Part shown: positions 52,049 to 61,356 of the stretch, one piece after another
Numbering within the stretch: the stretch's first letter is position 1
How the letters are laid out: each line of letters opens with the position of its first letter
DNA from: Mycolicibacterium duvalii
GTDB lineage: Bacteria > Actinomycetota > Actinomycetes > Mycobacteriales > Mycobacteriaceae
Reading direction: 5' to 3'
Length of the DNA stretch: 64,000 nucleotides
NCBI RefSeq assembly: GCF_010726645.1
Contig: NZ_AP022563.1
Location: 2,604,001 to 2,668,000, forward strand
Made by a program: the position numbers and the translations under genes
Notes under the pieces: model-generated
Seen by the model: only the letters and a program-made list of their open reading frames with translations
Database searches by the model: none
What the model was told of the DNA's origin: nothing

Positions 52049-54213
52049 CATTCGAGCACTCCCGAAGCAATCCGGCCGACGCGACAGATCAGGATCGGAA
52101 TGCCACCAGCGCGGTAATCCTCGACCCTGACCACGATCCCGATGCGCGCGTGATCGCGTCTCTGCGAGCCGACCCGCGTATCGAGGTGTTCGATCGCACC
52201 GCCGAACAGGCGGCGGCCCTGCGCGGTCTACTGCCCGCGCCGGAGGCCGCCATCCTCGATGAGCCCCATCGGTGGGCCTACTACCCGTGGCGGCGAACGC
52301 TGATCGGCATTCTCGGACCGCGCGGGTACGCCCGTACCAGAATCGACCGCAACCGAAATCTGGTCACCATCGACGAACATCGCCGACTCGAGGCGCTGCG
52401 AGTCGGGGTGGTGGGCCTGAGCGTGGGCCATGCCATCGCCCATACGCTGGCGATGCAGGGTCTGTGCGGCCATCTGCGGCTCGCCGACTTCGACGACCTC
52501 GAGCTCACGAACCTCAACCGGGTACCGGCAACGGTTTTCGACCTCGGGCTCAACAAGGCGACAGTGGCCGCGCGCAGAATCGCCGAGGTGGACCCGTATC
52601 TCGACGTCGAGGTGTTCGACGCGGGGCTGACCGCAGACAACCTCGACGCGTTCCTCGACGGTCTCGACATCGTCGTCGAGGAGTGCGACTCGCTCGACGT
52701 CAAGGCACTGGTGCGGCACGGTGCGCGGGCGCGCGGGATTCCGGTGGTGATGGCCAGCAGCGACCGCGGCCTGATCGATGTCGAGCGGTTCGACATCGAT
52801 GCGCAACGACCGCTGTTCCACGGCCTTCTCGGCGACGTCGACCTCGCCGAGCTGTCGGCACTGGACGGCCGGCAGAAGATCCCGCACGTACTGCGCATCC
52901 TGGATGCGACCAGCCTGTCCCCGCGCGGAGCGGCGTCGCTGGTGGAGGTCGGTCAGACGCTGGCGACCTGGCCGCAACTCGCCGGCGACGTACTCGTCGG
53001 GGCGGCGGCGGTCGCCGAAGCCGTCCGCCGCGTCGGGCTCGCGGAACCGCTGTCGTCGGGACGGGTGCGCATCGATGTGGCCTCGTCACTTCAGTCACTG
53101 ACCGACCCGGCATCCGCACCGGCGGTCGGGCACCGTTCTCCCCCCGACCATCCGGTGCCGACGCCCGAGACGGCGGCCCAGGCGATGGCACTGGCCGCCA
53201 ACCGCGCACCGTCAGGCGGTAACGCGCAACCCTGGCACATCGAAACGACCGCACGCGCGGTCACCGTCCGACTGGCAGCCGAGTACAGCGGAACGCTCGA
53301 CATCGGTCTGCGCGGCAGTGCCGTGGCCGTCGGCGCGGCGGTCTTCAACGCCCGCGTCGCGGCCGCCGCGCACGGCGTGCTCGGAGGCGTGCACTTCACC
53401 GAGGACCACCGAGATCCGCTGCGCGCCGACATCCGCCTGGGCCACGGCCACGATGCCGACCTGGCGGCGATGTACCCCGCGCTCGCGAGCCGCGAGACCA
53501 ACCGGCACCGGGGCGCCCGGGAGGTGTTGTCCGACGGCGTCGCGGCCGCCCTCCGGGCCGCGGCCCAGCGCGAGGGGGTCAGCGTCCACATCCTCAGCAC
53601 GCCCGCCGAACTGACCGCCGCGGGCGAGATAATCGGTGCCGCCGACCGGATTCGGTACCTGACCCCGGCCCTGCACGCCGACATGGTCTCCGAGCTGCGA
53701 TGGCCCGGCGATGAGCCGCACGACTCCGGGATCGACATCGCCAGCCTCGAGCTGCCACCGGCTGAACTCGCCACGCTCGACGTTCTGCGCCGCGGCGACG
53801 TCATGGCGATGCTTGCCCAGTGGGACGCCGGCGCGGTCCTGGCAGCCGACACCGGTAGCCGGATCGCGCAGAGCTCGGCCCTGGCGGTGCTGACCGTCGA
53901 TGATCGTTCGTTGACGGGCTACGCGCGCGGCGGCTGCGGCGCCGAAGCGCTGTGGATCACCGCCCATCAGTCGGGGTGGGCGGTGCAGCCGGTCTCACCG
54001 GCGTTCCTGTACGCCCACGACGACGATGAACTCGTTGCGTTGGCACCGACATTCGGCCCCGAACTGGCCGAGTTGCGATCGCGATTTCGTCACTTGACGG
54101 CAACCGCACCGGATCGGGGCCTGGTTTTGCTCCTGCGATTGACCAAAGCGCCGCCGACATCGGTTCGGAGTAGGCGTCGACCACTCAATCTGGGGGTTGC
54201 GCCCGTATTCTGA
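52045..54213 (+). CDS. moeY: MoeY-type fusion: E1-like (ThiF/MoeB) adenylyltransferase plus nitroreductase
   Basis: 722 residues with two catalytic modules. Residues about 118-345 are an E1-like Rossmann domain: VGVVGLSVGHAIAHTLA (nucleotide loop), LRLADFDDLELTNLNRV (acidic Mg/ATP motif with the NLNR arginine) and an ECD segment at 213-215. Residues about 375-722 are a nitroreductase-fold FMN domain beginning NRAPSGGNAQPWHIE. This is the size and layout of M. tuberculosis MoeY (Rv1355c). Despite its name a role in molybdopterin synthesis is unproven; the E1 part suggests adenylation of a C-terminal carboxylate, and the nitroreductase part an oxidation or reduction. GTG overlaps the upstream stop (GTGA). 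Confidence 0.85.
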   Translation: MTFEHSRSNPADATDQDRNATSAVILDPDHDPDARVIASLRADPRIEVFDRTAEQAAALRGLLPAPEAAILDEPHRWAYYPWRRTLIGILGPRGYARTRIDRNRNLVTIDEHRRLEALRVGVVGLSVGHAIAHTLAMQGLCGHLRLADFDDLELTNLNRVPATVFDLGLNKATVAARRIAEVDPYLDVEVFDAGLTADNLDAFLDGLDIVVEECDSLDVKALVRHGARARGIPVVMASSDRGLIDVERFDIDAQRPLFHGLLGDVDLAELSALDGRQKIPHVLRILDATSLSPRGAASLVEVGQTLATWPQLAGDVLVGAAAVAEAVRRVGLAEPLSSGRVRIDVASSLQSLTDPASAPAVGHRSPPDHPVPTPETAAQAMALAANRAPSGGNAQPWHIETTARAVTVRLAAEYSGTLDIGLRGSAVAVGAAVFNARVAAAAHGVLGGVHFTEDHRDPLRADIRLGHGHDADLAAMYPALASRETNRHRGAREVLSDGVAAALRAAAQREGVSVHILSTPAELTAAGEIIGAADRIRYLTPALHADMVSELRWPGDEPHDSGIDIASLELPPAELATLDVLRRGDVMAMLAQWDAGAVLAADTGSRIAQSSALAVLTVDDRSLTGYARGGCGAEALWITAHQSGWAVQPVSPAFLYAHDDDELVALAPTFGPELAELRSRFRHLTATAPDRGLVLLLRLTKAPPTSVRSRRRPLNLGVAPVF

Positions 54214-54220
54214 TCGCACC

Positions 54221-56083
54221 ATGTCTGCAAGCGCGGCGCCACCCAGCCTCGACTCCGTGGTCACGTCAGTGGCCACCAAGCTCATGGCCGCCACCGCGGC
54301 CACCTCGGCGCAGGTGAGCCAGGAGGTGCTGGCCGACCTCGTCGCGTACTTCGGTGTGGACGTCAGCTTCCTGCGCTACAACGACCACTCCATCCGGGCG
54401 TCGCGGCTCGTCGCCGAGTGGCCGGTGCGAACCGGCATTCCCGACCCCGACCCGTTGGCGGTCGTCTACTACACCGACGCCGACCCCGTCTTCGCGCACA
54501 GCGAGCACGCCAAACGGCCGATGGTGTTCCGCCCGGAGGCCTCCACCGACGATTATCAGCGGCGCATCGAGGAGGGCCGCGCGGTACCGCAGACCTCGCT
54601 GGCCGCCGCACCGCTGGTGTCCGGCGACGTGACCACCGGCGTGCTGGGCTTCGTCAAGTTCGGCGACCGGGAGTGGACCACCGAAGAGCTCAACGCGCTC
54701 GAAGCGATCACTTCTCTGCTCGCGCAGGTGCAGGCGCGCGTCCTGGCCGAGGAACAGCTGCGTTACCTGGCCGACCACGACGACCTGACCGGCCTGCACA
54801 ATCGGCGGTCGCTACTGGCTTACCTGGACAACAGGTTGGCAGCCGGACAACCCGGCCCGGTCGCGACCCTGTATTTCGATCTGGACCGACTTAAGGCGAT
54901 CAACGACTACCTCGGCCACACCGCCGGGGACTGGTTCATCCGGGTGCTCGCCGAGCGCCTGCGCCGCGAAGCCGACGACATCGACGTGATCGCCCGGCTC
55001 GGTGGCGACGAGTTCGTTGTGGTCCCCGCCGCACCGATGGATGCCGAGACCGCAGAAGCGCTGGCCTACCGGCTGCGCAACACGCTCAATGAGCGCGTCT
55101 CGATCGACGGCGAGATGCTGACCCGCACCGCGAGCATCGGCATCGCACTCGGCGTTCCCGGCCAGGACAGCACCTCTGATCTGCTTCGCCGCGCCGATCA
55201 AGCCGTGCTGACCGCGAAAAGTGCGGGCGGCAACATGATCTCGGTGTTCACCGAGGAGATGTCGCTGAAGGGCGAACTGCGCAACGACATCGAACTGCAT
55301 CTGCAGAGCGTGATCGAGAACGGTTCCCTGATCCTGCACTACCTGCCCGAGGTCGACATGCGCACGGGCGAGATCCTGGCCATCGAGGCTCTGGTGCGCT
55401 GGCAACATCCGACCCGCGGGCTCCTGTCCCCCGAGTCGTTCATCGGGGTGGCCGAATCCATCAACCTCGCCGGCGAACTGGGACGCTGGGTGATGCGTAC
55501 AGCCTGTGCCGAGTTCGCCGGGTGGCGCTCCCGCGGTGTCGGTCACAACATCGTGTTGCGGCTCAACGTCTCACCTGTGCAGCTGGTGACCGACGGCTTT
55601 GTCGACACGGTCGCCGGGATCATCTCCGAGTTCGGCATCGACCCGGAATCGGTGTGCCTGGAGATCACCGAGAACGTGGTGGTGCAGGACATCGAGACCA
55701 CGCGTGTCACCGTGGCCGGCCTGAAGGACGCCGGAGTGCAGGTGGCCATCGACGACTTCGGCACCGGCTACAGCGCGCTCTCGCACCTGAAGTCGCTGCC
55801 GGTCGACACTCTCAAGATCGACCGCAGTTTCGTGCGTGAACTCGGTTCGGATCCCGGCGATCTCGCGATCGTGCGGGCCATCATCGCCCTCGCGGAATCC
55901 TTCGGACTCGAATTGGTCGCCGAGGGAGTCGAGACCGAGGCCGCAGCACTGACGCTGCTGCGACACGGGTGCCACCGGGCCCAGGGGTTCCTGCTGTCCC
56001 GCCCGATCGCCGGGGCAGCGATGGAATCGTTGCTCGCTCGAGGGCGGATAGCGCTGAACTTCAGCGTTTCTCAGCGGCTGTAG
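54221..56083 (+). CDS. dcpA: Bifunctional c-di-GMP cyclase/phosphodiesterase (GAF-GGDEF-EAL)
   Basis: 620 residues: GAF-like sensor (about 30-170), GGDEF (signature GGDEF 261-265) and EAL (EAL 389-391, DDFGTGYS 511-518, VAEGVE later). Both active sites look intact, so it can probably make and break c-di-GMP, as the Rv1354c/DcpA proteins of mycobacteria do. The inhibitory I-site position reads DDID, not RxxD, so product inhibition is unlikely. ATG 54221 is 7 bp after moeY. The 3' end overlaps the convergent FAD-protein gene by 23 bp. Confidence 0.92.
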   Translation: MSASAAPPSLDSVVTSVATKLMAATAATSAQVSQEVLADLVAYFGVDVSFLRYNDHSIRASRLVAEWPVRTGIPDPDPLAVVYYTDADPVFAHSEHAKRPMVFRPEASTDDYQRRIEEGRAVPQTSLAAAPLVSGDVTTGVLGFVKFGDREWTTEELNALEAITSLLAQVQARVLAEEQLRYLADHDDLTGLHNRRSLLAYLDNRLAAGQPGPVATLYFDLDRLKAINDYLGHTAGDWFIRVLAERLRREADDIDVIARLGGDEFVVVPAAPMDAETAEALAYRLRNTLNERVSIDGEMLTRTASIGIALGVPGQDSTSDLLRRADQAVLTAKSAGGNMISVFTEEMSLKGELRNDIELHLQSVIENGSLILHYLPEVDMRTGEILAIEALVRWQHPTRGLLSPESFIGVAESINLAGELGRWVMRTACAEFAGWRSRGVGHNIVLRLNVSPVQLVTDGFVDTVAGIISEFGIDPESVCLEITENVVVQDIETTRVTVAGLKDAGVQVAIDDFGTGYSALSHLKSLPVDTLKIDRSFVRELGSDPGDLAIVRAIIALAESFGLELVAEGVETEAAALTLLRHGCHRAQGFLLSRPIAGAAMESLLARGRIALNFSVSQRL

Positions 56084-56867
56084 CGAAGTTCAACAGTTCC
56101 ACCCGACCGAAGCGACTGCCCGCCTTTCCGACCAGCGCCGCGCGCAATCCGGTGTCGGGCGACGGGTGTCCGGCGGGCCCGCGCCCGCGTGAGCTGCGGG
56201 TCGACGGGCCGATCAGCACCCCGTGGCGGGCGCGAACCGAGAACGGGCCCGACGTCGTGTCGAAAACCGCGCCGCTGACCGCACCGTTGTCCAGCACCAG
56301 GCGCTGCAGGCAGTGCACCGGGAACCGCTCGACGTCACGTTCCTGCGCCTCGTCGCTCAACCAGTTGTGCAGCCACGCAACAGGATCACCGTCATCGGGT
56401 GTGACGGCGCCGAGGTCGGCGACCTCCCACGTCTCGCCGCCGCGCAACGCCACGGTGGTCGTCGGCCACTCGGTCACCCGGGTGTAGAGGAATCCGGAGG
56501 GCGAACCGATGCACCGAGCGGCCCAGTCACGCATCCGCGACCCGATGAACGGGGGGACGGTGTTGCGCCGTTCGGTGTCGGTGAGCACGGTGCGGACAGG
56601 AAGGTCGTCCTGGTCGTAGCCGAGCCCTGTGGTATCGAAATCGGCGGTCAGCTCATCGAGGTAGGCGGCCGTGTCGACATCGCCGCAGTCGCCCGGCCAC
56701 CACCGGGCGTCCGGCGCGGCGGCCGGTGGGTCGGCGACGAGGACGTCGGCCCCTTCGTCGATGGCGGTGATCGCGACGGCCAGACCGGCGATGCCCGCTC
56801 CGGTGCATACGACGTCGACCTCGTCGTCCCAGTCCATCTCAGCGCACACGGTTATCTGCCTCATCAT
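56061..56867 (-). CDS. FAD/NAD(P)-binding protein of unknown role
   Basis: About 268 residues beginning with a dinucleotide-binding DEVDVVCTGAGIAGLAVAI (GxGxxG) and VLVADPP, as in FAD-dependent oxidoreductases of the succinate-dehydrogenase/fumarate-reductase type, but the rest is short and lacks a recognisable substrate domain. Candidate starts are ATG 56867, 56864 and 56837; none has a strong ribosome site. The frame upstream of 56867 crosses the inverted repeat at 56953 and is not coding. Convergent with the c-di-GMP gene. Confidence 0.65.
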   Translation of the reverse strand: MMRQITVCAEMDWDDEVDVVCTGAGIAGLAVAITAIDEGADVLVADPPAAAPDARWWPGDCGDVDTAAYLDELTADFDTTGLGYDQDDLPVRTVLTDTERRNTVPPFIGSRMRDWAARCIGSPSGFLYTRVTEWPTTTVALRGGETWEVADLGAVTPDDGDPVAWLHNWLSDEAQERDVERFPVHCLQRLVLDNGAVSGAVFDTTSGPFSVRARHGVLIGPSTRSSRGRGPAGHPSPDTGLRAALVGKAGSRFGRVELLNFATAAEKR

Positions 56868-56952
56868 TGCTTCGACGTCGCTTCGACGGCGAGTGCGCCG
56901 CAGTCCACAGCGTAAGGCACCGTTGGACCCGCACGAAAATGACTGACCACCG

Positions 56953-57012
56953 GGTTGCCACAGCCGTGATGGGTTCATGAGGGGATTTGCCATCAGCGGC
57001 TGTGGCAACCCA
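56953..57012. repeat. Long inverted repeat / stem-loop
   Basis: GGGTTGCCACAGCCG (56953-56967) and CGGCTGTGGCAACCC (56998-57012) are perfect 15-bp complements. TGATGG and CCATCA continue the stem across one bulge, leaving a loop of about 17 bases. It lies in a divergent 309-bp gap, so it terminates neither flanking gene. Nothing else coding is seen in 56868-57176. Confidence 0.8.
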
Positions 57013-57125
57013 CAGAAGCTAGCACTGCGCCGCCGGAATCGGTGCGGTGCCGCTGCCAGCGCGACTCGAGACGGCCATCTGACGGCGTGCGCCGGGATGG
57101 TGCAGCGACCACCCCGAGCTTCCCC

Positions 57126-57141
57126 ACCTAACTAACTAGGT
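57126..57141. promoter_or_regulatory. Imperfect palindrome upstream of acyl-CoA dehydrogenase pair
   Basis: ACCTAACTAACTAGGT has perfect 5-bp ends (ACCTA/TAGGT) and matches its own complement at 12 of 16 positions. It sits 35 bp upstream of the dehydrogenase ATG at 57177, next to a possible -10, TACTCT (57143-57148). A TetR-type operator is possible; the regulator is not identified. Confidence 0.5.
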
Positions 57142-57176
57142 TTACTCTCTCCTAGAGCTCAAGCAGAGGGGAAGTC

Positions 57177-58409
57177 ATGGATCTGGAGTGGTCACCGGCC
57201 GATCTCGCCTTCCGGGACGAGGTTCGCGCCTTCCTGGAGGCCAAGCTGACGCCGGAGCTGCGTCGCGCCGGCCGTCTGATGACCAGCGTGTACGCCGATC
57301 ACGACGCCAGCATGGAATGGCAGGCGATCCTGCACGAGCAGGGATGGGCGGCCCCGGCGTGGCCGGTGGCCCACGGCGGGTGCGATTGGACGCTGACTCA
57401 GCACTACATCTTCAGCCGCGAGTCGACCCTGGCCGGCGCTCCGTCGCTGTCGCCGATGGGGATCCGAATGGTGGCGCACGCCATCATCAAGTTCGGCACC
57501 GAGGAGCAGAAGGACTATTTCCTGCCCCGGATCCTCACCGGTGAGGTGTTCTTCTGCCAGGGCTACTCCGAGCCCGAAGCCGGTTCGGATCTCGCGGCCC
57601 TGACGATGGCCGCACGCGACGACGGCGACCATCTGGTGTGTACGGGCAGCAAGATCTGGACCACGCACGCGCGGGAAGCCAATTGGATGTTCGCGCTGGT
57701 ACGCACCACGCGTTCGGAGAAGAAGCAGCGGGGCATCACGTTCGTCCTCATCGACATGAGCTCCCCCGGCATCGAGATCCGTCCCCTGGTGATGACCTCC
57801 GGAGAGGAGGTCCAGAATCAGGTGTTCTTCGACGAGGTGCGGGTGCCGAAAGCCAACGTCCTCGGCGCCATCGACGACGGCTGGACCGTGGCGAAGTACC
57901 TGCTGGAGTTCGAACGTGGCGGCGGCGCCACCGCGCCGGGGCTGCAGGTGATGGCCGAGGAGATCGCCGCGGTCGCGACCGAGCAGCCCGGCCCGGGCGG
58001 CGGGCGGCTGATCGACGATCCGGCGTTCGCACGCAAGCTCGCCGACGCCCGCATCCGCACCGAGGTGCTCGAGATCCTCGAGTATCAGGTGCTCGCGGTG
58101 GTCGCCGACGGAGGCAACCCAGGGGCGAAGTCCTCGATGCTCAAGGTGCTCAGCACCGAGTTGAGCCAGACCATCACCGAGTTGGCGATGGAGGCCGCCG
58201 GCCCGCGCGGGCGGGCCTATCAACCGCACGCCACCTTCCCGGGCGGGCCGATCGCCGAATTCGAGCCTCCAGCCGACGGTTACGTCACCGGGCAACCATG
58301 GCAGGCGGTGGCTCCGCTGCGTTACTTCAACGACCGAGCCGGTTCTATCTACGCCGGTAGCAACGAGATTCAGCGCAATATCCTGGCCAAGGCGGCTCTG
58401 GGGCTGTAG
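57177..58409 (+). CDS. Acyl-CoA dehydrogenase, large-type subunit
   Basis: 410 residues. CQGYSEPEAGSDLA and IWTTHAREANWM are standard, and SIYAGSNEIQRNILAKAALG ends the protein. The YAGSNE form (Ala where simple dehydrogenases have the catalytic Glu) is common in large subunits of alpha2-beta2 FadE pairs. Followed 11 bp later by a shorter dehydrogenase. GGGG precedes the ATG. Confidence 0.9.
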   Translation: MDLEWSPADLAFRDEVRAFLEAKLTPELRRAGRLMTSVYADHDASMEWQAILHEQGWAAPAWPVAHGGCDWTLTQHYIFSRESTLAGAPSLSPMGIRMVAHAIIKFGTEEQKDYFLPRILTGEVFFCQGYSEPEAGSDLAALTMAARDDGDHLVCTGSKIWTTHAREANWMFALVRTTRSEKKQRGITFVLIDMSSPGIEIRPLVMTSGEEVQNQVFFDEVRVPKANVLGAIDDGWTVAKYLLEFERGGGATAPGLQVMAEEIAAVATEQPGPGGGRLIDDPAFARKLADARIRTEVLEILEYQVLAVVADGGNPGAKSSMLKVLSTELSQTITELAMEAAGPRGRAYQPHATFPGGPIAEFEPPADGYVTGQPWQAVAPLRYFNDRAGSIYAGSNEIQRNILAKAALGL

Positions 58410-58420
58410 GGGACGGTTAC

Positions 58421-59563
58421 ATGGACTTCAAACTCAACGACGAACAAGAACTTCTGCGCAACGGACTGACCAAGTTCCTGGCGACCCGATACGGCCTCGA
58501 GACCAGCCGCGGCGCCGCCAAGACGGGTCCGGGCTGGCAGCCGGAGATCTGGCGGGCTTTCGCCGAGGAACTGGGCATTCTCGGCGCCGCGCTGCCTGAG
58601 GAGCACGGCGGCATCGGTGGCGGACCGGTCGAGATGATGCTCATCGCCGAAGCGCTCGGTCACGCGCTGGTGGTCGAACCATACGTCGACACCGCCGTTG
58701 TGGCGGCCGGCCTGCTCGAGCGCGCCGGCGGCGACGTCGCCGCGGACCTGCTCGAACAGATCGCGTCGGGTTCGGCGATCGTGACCTTGGCCGCCACCGA
58801 AGCCCGCTCGGGAGACAACTGGCGCGACGTCGGTACCGTCGCCGAACGCGACGGCGAGCATTGGGTGCTCAACGGCGCCAAGATCGTGTCGGCGTCGACC
58901 CCGATGGCGCAGCGCGTGATCGTCACCGCCCGGACGTCCGGCGAACGCGCCGACACCGCGGGCATCTCGCTGTTCCTGGTCGAGGTGTCCTCGCAGACAA
59001 CGGAATTGACGTTGCACCACTACCGCACGATCGACGATCGCCGGGCGTCGGACCTCGAACTGGACAACGTGCGCGTTGCAGCGAGCGCGCTGCTCGGTTC
59101 CGAAGGCGACGCGTGGTCGTCGCTGGCCCGGGCCCGCGACGAAGGCGCGGCCGCGGTGTGTGCGGAAGCGGTCGGGGCGATGCGCAAGGTGTTGTCCGAC
59201 ACCGTCGAGTACTGCAAGCAGCGGCAGCAGTTCGGTGCGCCGATCGGCAGCTTCCAGGTGCTGCAACACCGCATGGTCGACATGTACATGGAGGTCGAGC
59301 AAGCAGCCGCGGCGGCACTGCTGGCGGTCCTCAAACTCGACGCCGACGAGGCCACCCGCGCCCGCGCGGTGTCGGCGGCCAAGGCCACCGTCGGTCGCGC
59401 TGCGCAGTTCGTCGGTCAGCAGGCCGTCCAGTTACACGGCGGCATGGGCATGACCGAGGAACTGGCGATCGGCCACTACTTCAAGCGACTGACCGCCCTG
59501 CAGTTCGAGTTCGGCTCCACCGACCAGCACGTGACCCGGTACGCGCAGCTGACCACTGCGTGA
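58421..59563 (+). CDS. Acyl-CoA dehydrogenase, small-type subunit
   Basis: 380 residues. ATEARSGDNW replaces the TEPxxGSD loop and VQLHGGMGMTEELAIGHYFKRLTAL closes the sequence. With 57177-58409 it forms an unequal pair as in steroid and branched-acyl FadE heterotetramers (ChsE-like). ATG 58421. Confidence 0.9.
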   Translation: MDFKLNDEQELLRNGLTKFLATRYGLETSRGAAKTGPGWQPEIWRAFAEELGILGAALPEEHGGIGGGPVEMMLIAEALGHALVVEPYVDTAVVAAGLLERAGGDVAADLLEQIASGSAIVTLAATEARSGDNWRDVGTVAERDGEHWVLNGAKIVSASTPMAQRVIVTARTSGERADTAGISLFLVEVSSQTTELTLHHYRTIDDRRASDLELDNVRVAASALLGSEGDAWSSLARARDEGAAAVCAEAVGAMRKVLSDTVEYCKQRQQFGAPIGSFQVLQHRMVDMYMEVEQAAAAALLAVLKLDADEATRARAVSAAKATVGRAAQFVGQQAVQLHGGMGMTEELAIGHYFKRLTALQFEFGSTDQHVTRYAQLTTA

Positions 59564-59565
59564 TC

Positions 59566-60447
59566 TCACCGCCGCGCGACGATCACCGGTATTCGGGACG
59601 ACTGCACCACTTCGGAGCCGACCGATCCGAGCAACATGCCGGTGAAGCCACCGCGACCGTGGCTGCCCACCACCAGCAGCTGAGCCTTCTCGGCCTCCTC
59701 GAGCAGGCGGCGGGCCGGCTGGTCGCGTTTGACGACGCGGCGCACCGGGACGTCGGGGTAGCGCTCCTGGTAGCCGGCCAGCCGCTCGGCCAGCAGCATG
59801 TCCTCCTCCGGCTGCATCTCGCTCCACTCGGCACCGGGCAGTTCGTACCCGGCGTCGCTCCAGGTGTGCACCGCGACCAGTTCGACACCGCGCCGGGAAG
59901 CTTGTTCGTACGCGATCTCGGTGGCGTGCTCGGACGCGGGTGACCCGTCGATCCCGACGACGACCGGCGCCCGGTCCGGGTGCGGGATGAGCGGATCCTC
60001 GTCGTGGATCACGGCGACGGGGCAGCGGGCGTGGTGGACCAGACCGGTGCTGACCGACCCGAGCAGCCGCCGTCCCCACTTGCCCAGGCCGCGACTTCCG
60101 ACCACGATCATGTCGGCCTGCTTACTGAAGTCGACCAGTGTCGGCACCGGCGGTCCGGAGGCGGTCCGCTCGTCGATCTTGACCAGGTTCTCGCCACCGG
60201 CGGCGCGCGCATCCTGCGCGGCGGCGGCCAGGATCTCCTGTCCGCTCTGCCGCAGCTCCTCGAGATAGTCGGCGGGCAGCGGAGCCTGAATCCAGGCTTG
60301 CATCGTGGCGCCGGGCAGGACGTGGACCAGCGTCAGCGGCACCCGCCAGAGCGCGGCGTCGCGGGCGGCCCAGTCGACGGCCACCCGGGCCGCAGGCGAC
60401 CCGTCGACCCCGACGACGATGCCCAGTGGTGCTGGTGGACTGGTCAT
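59566..60447 (-). CDS. Universal stress protein, tandem USP domains
   Basis: 293 residues, two USP domains each with an ATP-binding motif: GSRGLGKWGRRLLGS and GSHGRGGFTGMLLGS. This is the length of M. tuberculosis Rv2623-type proteins. AGGAGG lies upstream of ATG 60447. No DosR-like box is seen before it. It ends 2 bp after the convergent acyl-CoA dehydrogenase stop. Confidence 0.92.
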   Translation of the reverse strand: MTSPPAPLGIVVGVDGSPAARVAVDWAARDAALWRVPLTLVHVLPGATMQAWIQAPLPADYLEELRQSGQEILAAAAQDARAAGGENLVKIDERTASGPPVPTLVDFSKQADMIVVGSRGLGKWGRRLLGSVSTGLVHHARCPVAVIHDEDPLIPHPDRAPVVVGIDGSPASEHATEIAYEQASRRGVELVAVHTWSDAGYELPGAEWSEMQPEEDMLLAERLAGYQERYPDVPVRRVVKRDQPARRLLEEAEKAQLLVVGSHGRGGFTGMLLGSVGSEVVQSSRIPVIVARR

Positions 60448-60569
60448 GGCCCCTCCTGATGTGTGGTTGCGGCGTCGTCGCCGCCCGACGTGTCGACCGT
60501 AGCGCGGGCGCGTGCGCCGATGAAGGGAAGTCGGTCACCCCGGTGTGGGACCAAGGTCCCGCCCGCCGG

Positions 60570-61337
60570 TCAGGAGTCGCGGTGCAGGTGGGCGACCAAC
60601 GGCCGGTGATCGGAGATCGCCAGCCGGGGCGTGTGGTGTTCCTTGACGTTGAGGCCGGGGTCGTCGGTGAGCACGTGGTCGAGCTGCTGGGTGGGATCTT
60701 CGGTCGGGAAAGTCGGCGCGCTGGCCAGGGCGCGTAGCCCGGAATGGCGTTGGGCCGCCGCGGCGGACATGTTCAGGTCCCCGGTGACGACTCGCGGCCA
60801 CGGCAGGGCCCGCACGTCGCGCAGCAGTCGACGCAGCTGAATCCGGTTCCACCCGGGCACGAAGGACAGATGGGTGTTGACCACGGTGAGGTCGCCGAGC
60901 GGGGTGTCGAACCGGCCGATCACCGCTGCCCGCGGTTCCTCGTCGATGACCTGGATCCGACCCGGGGCGCGCAGATACATCGGAAAACGGAACGGGACCC
61001 GCGGCAACCGCACGACCTGCCAGTTCAGTGCGGGGTAGCGCGACAGCAACGCGACACCGTAGGCAGCGGTCCCAGGTTGTTCCTCGCCCGTGGCGGCCAT
61101 CCACGTCGCGCCGGGAGTGCCGGCGATGGCGGCGACGAAGCGGTGACTGCGGGCCCCCATCGCCTCGGCGGCCAGCGCAGTGAGGTCGGCCAGCCCTGAG
61201 CGTTCCTGGCTGCTGTCGACCTCCTGTAGGGCCAGGATGTCGGCGTCCAGTCCGGCCACGCAGTCGGCGAACCGTCCGAGGTCGACGTCACCGCCCGGCG
61301 TGCGGCCGTGCAGGATGTTGAATGTCACCAGCTTCAT
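60570..61337 (-). CDS. Endonuclease/exonuclease/phosphatase-family hydrolase
   Basis: About 255 residues. All EEP motifs are in order: TFNILHGR, ILALQEVD, TVVNTHLSF, VTGDLNMS and ISDHRPL. A metal-dependent phosphodiesterase fold; the substrate may be nucleic acid or a phospholipid headgroup. ATG 61337 is chosen (MKLVTFN); the 12-codon longer open frame overlaps the divergent gene. Starts 19 bp from that gene's ATG. Confidence 0.88.
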   Translation of the reverse strand: MKLVTFNILHGRTPGGDVDLGRFADCVAGLDADILALQEVDSSQERSGLADLTALAAEAMGARSHRFVAAIAGTPGATWMAATGEEQPGTAAYGVALLSRYPALNWQVVRLPRVPFRFPMYLRAPGRIQVIDEEPRAAVIGRFDTPLGDLTVVNTHLSFVPGWNRIQLRRLLRDVRALPWPRVVTGDLNMSAAAAQRHSGLRALASAPTFPTEDPTQQLDHVLTDDPGLNVKEHHTPRLAISDHRPLVAHLHRDS

Positions 61338-61356
61338 GGGTAACCCACTACCCACC

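Noticed and set aside
56868..57008. N-terminal extension of the FAD-binding protein
   Set aside because: It would translate through the inverted repeat at 56953-57012 and has no upstream coding character.
1159..57141. KstR or KstR2 operators near the steroid-type genes
   Set aside because: AACNNGTT- and CAAG/CTTG-type repeats were looked for in the promoter gaps. The palindromes found have different arms and spacers.
60448..60569. DosR-type box upstream of the universal stress protein
   Set aside because: No GGGACTNNNGTCCC-like sequence is present.
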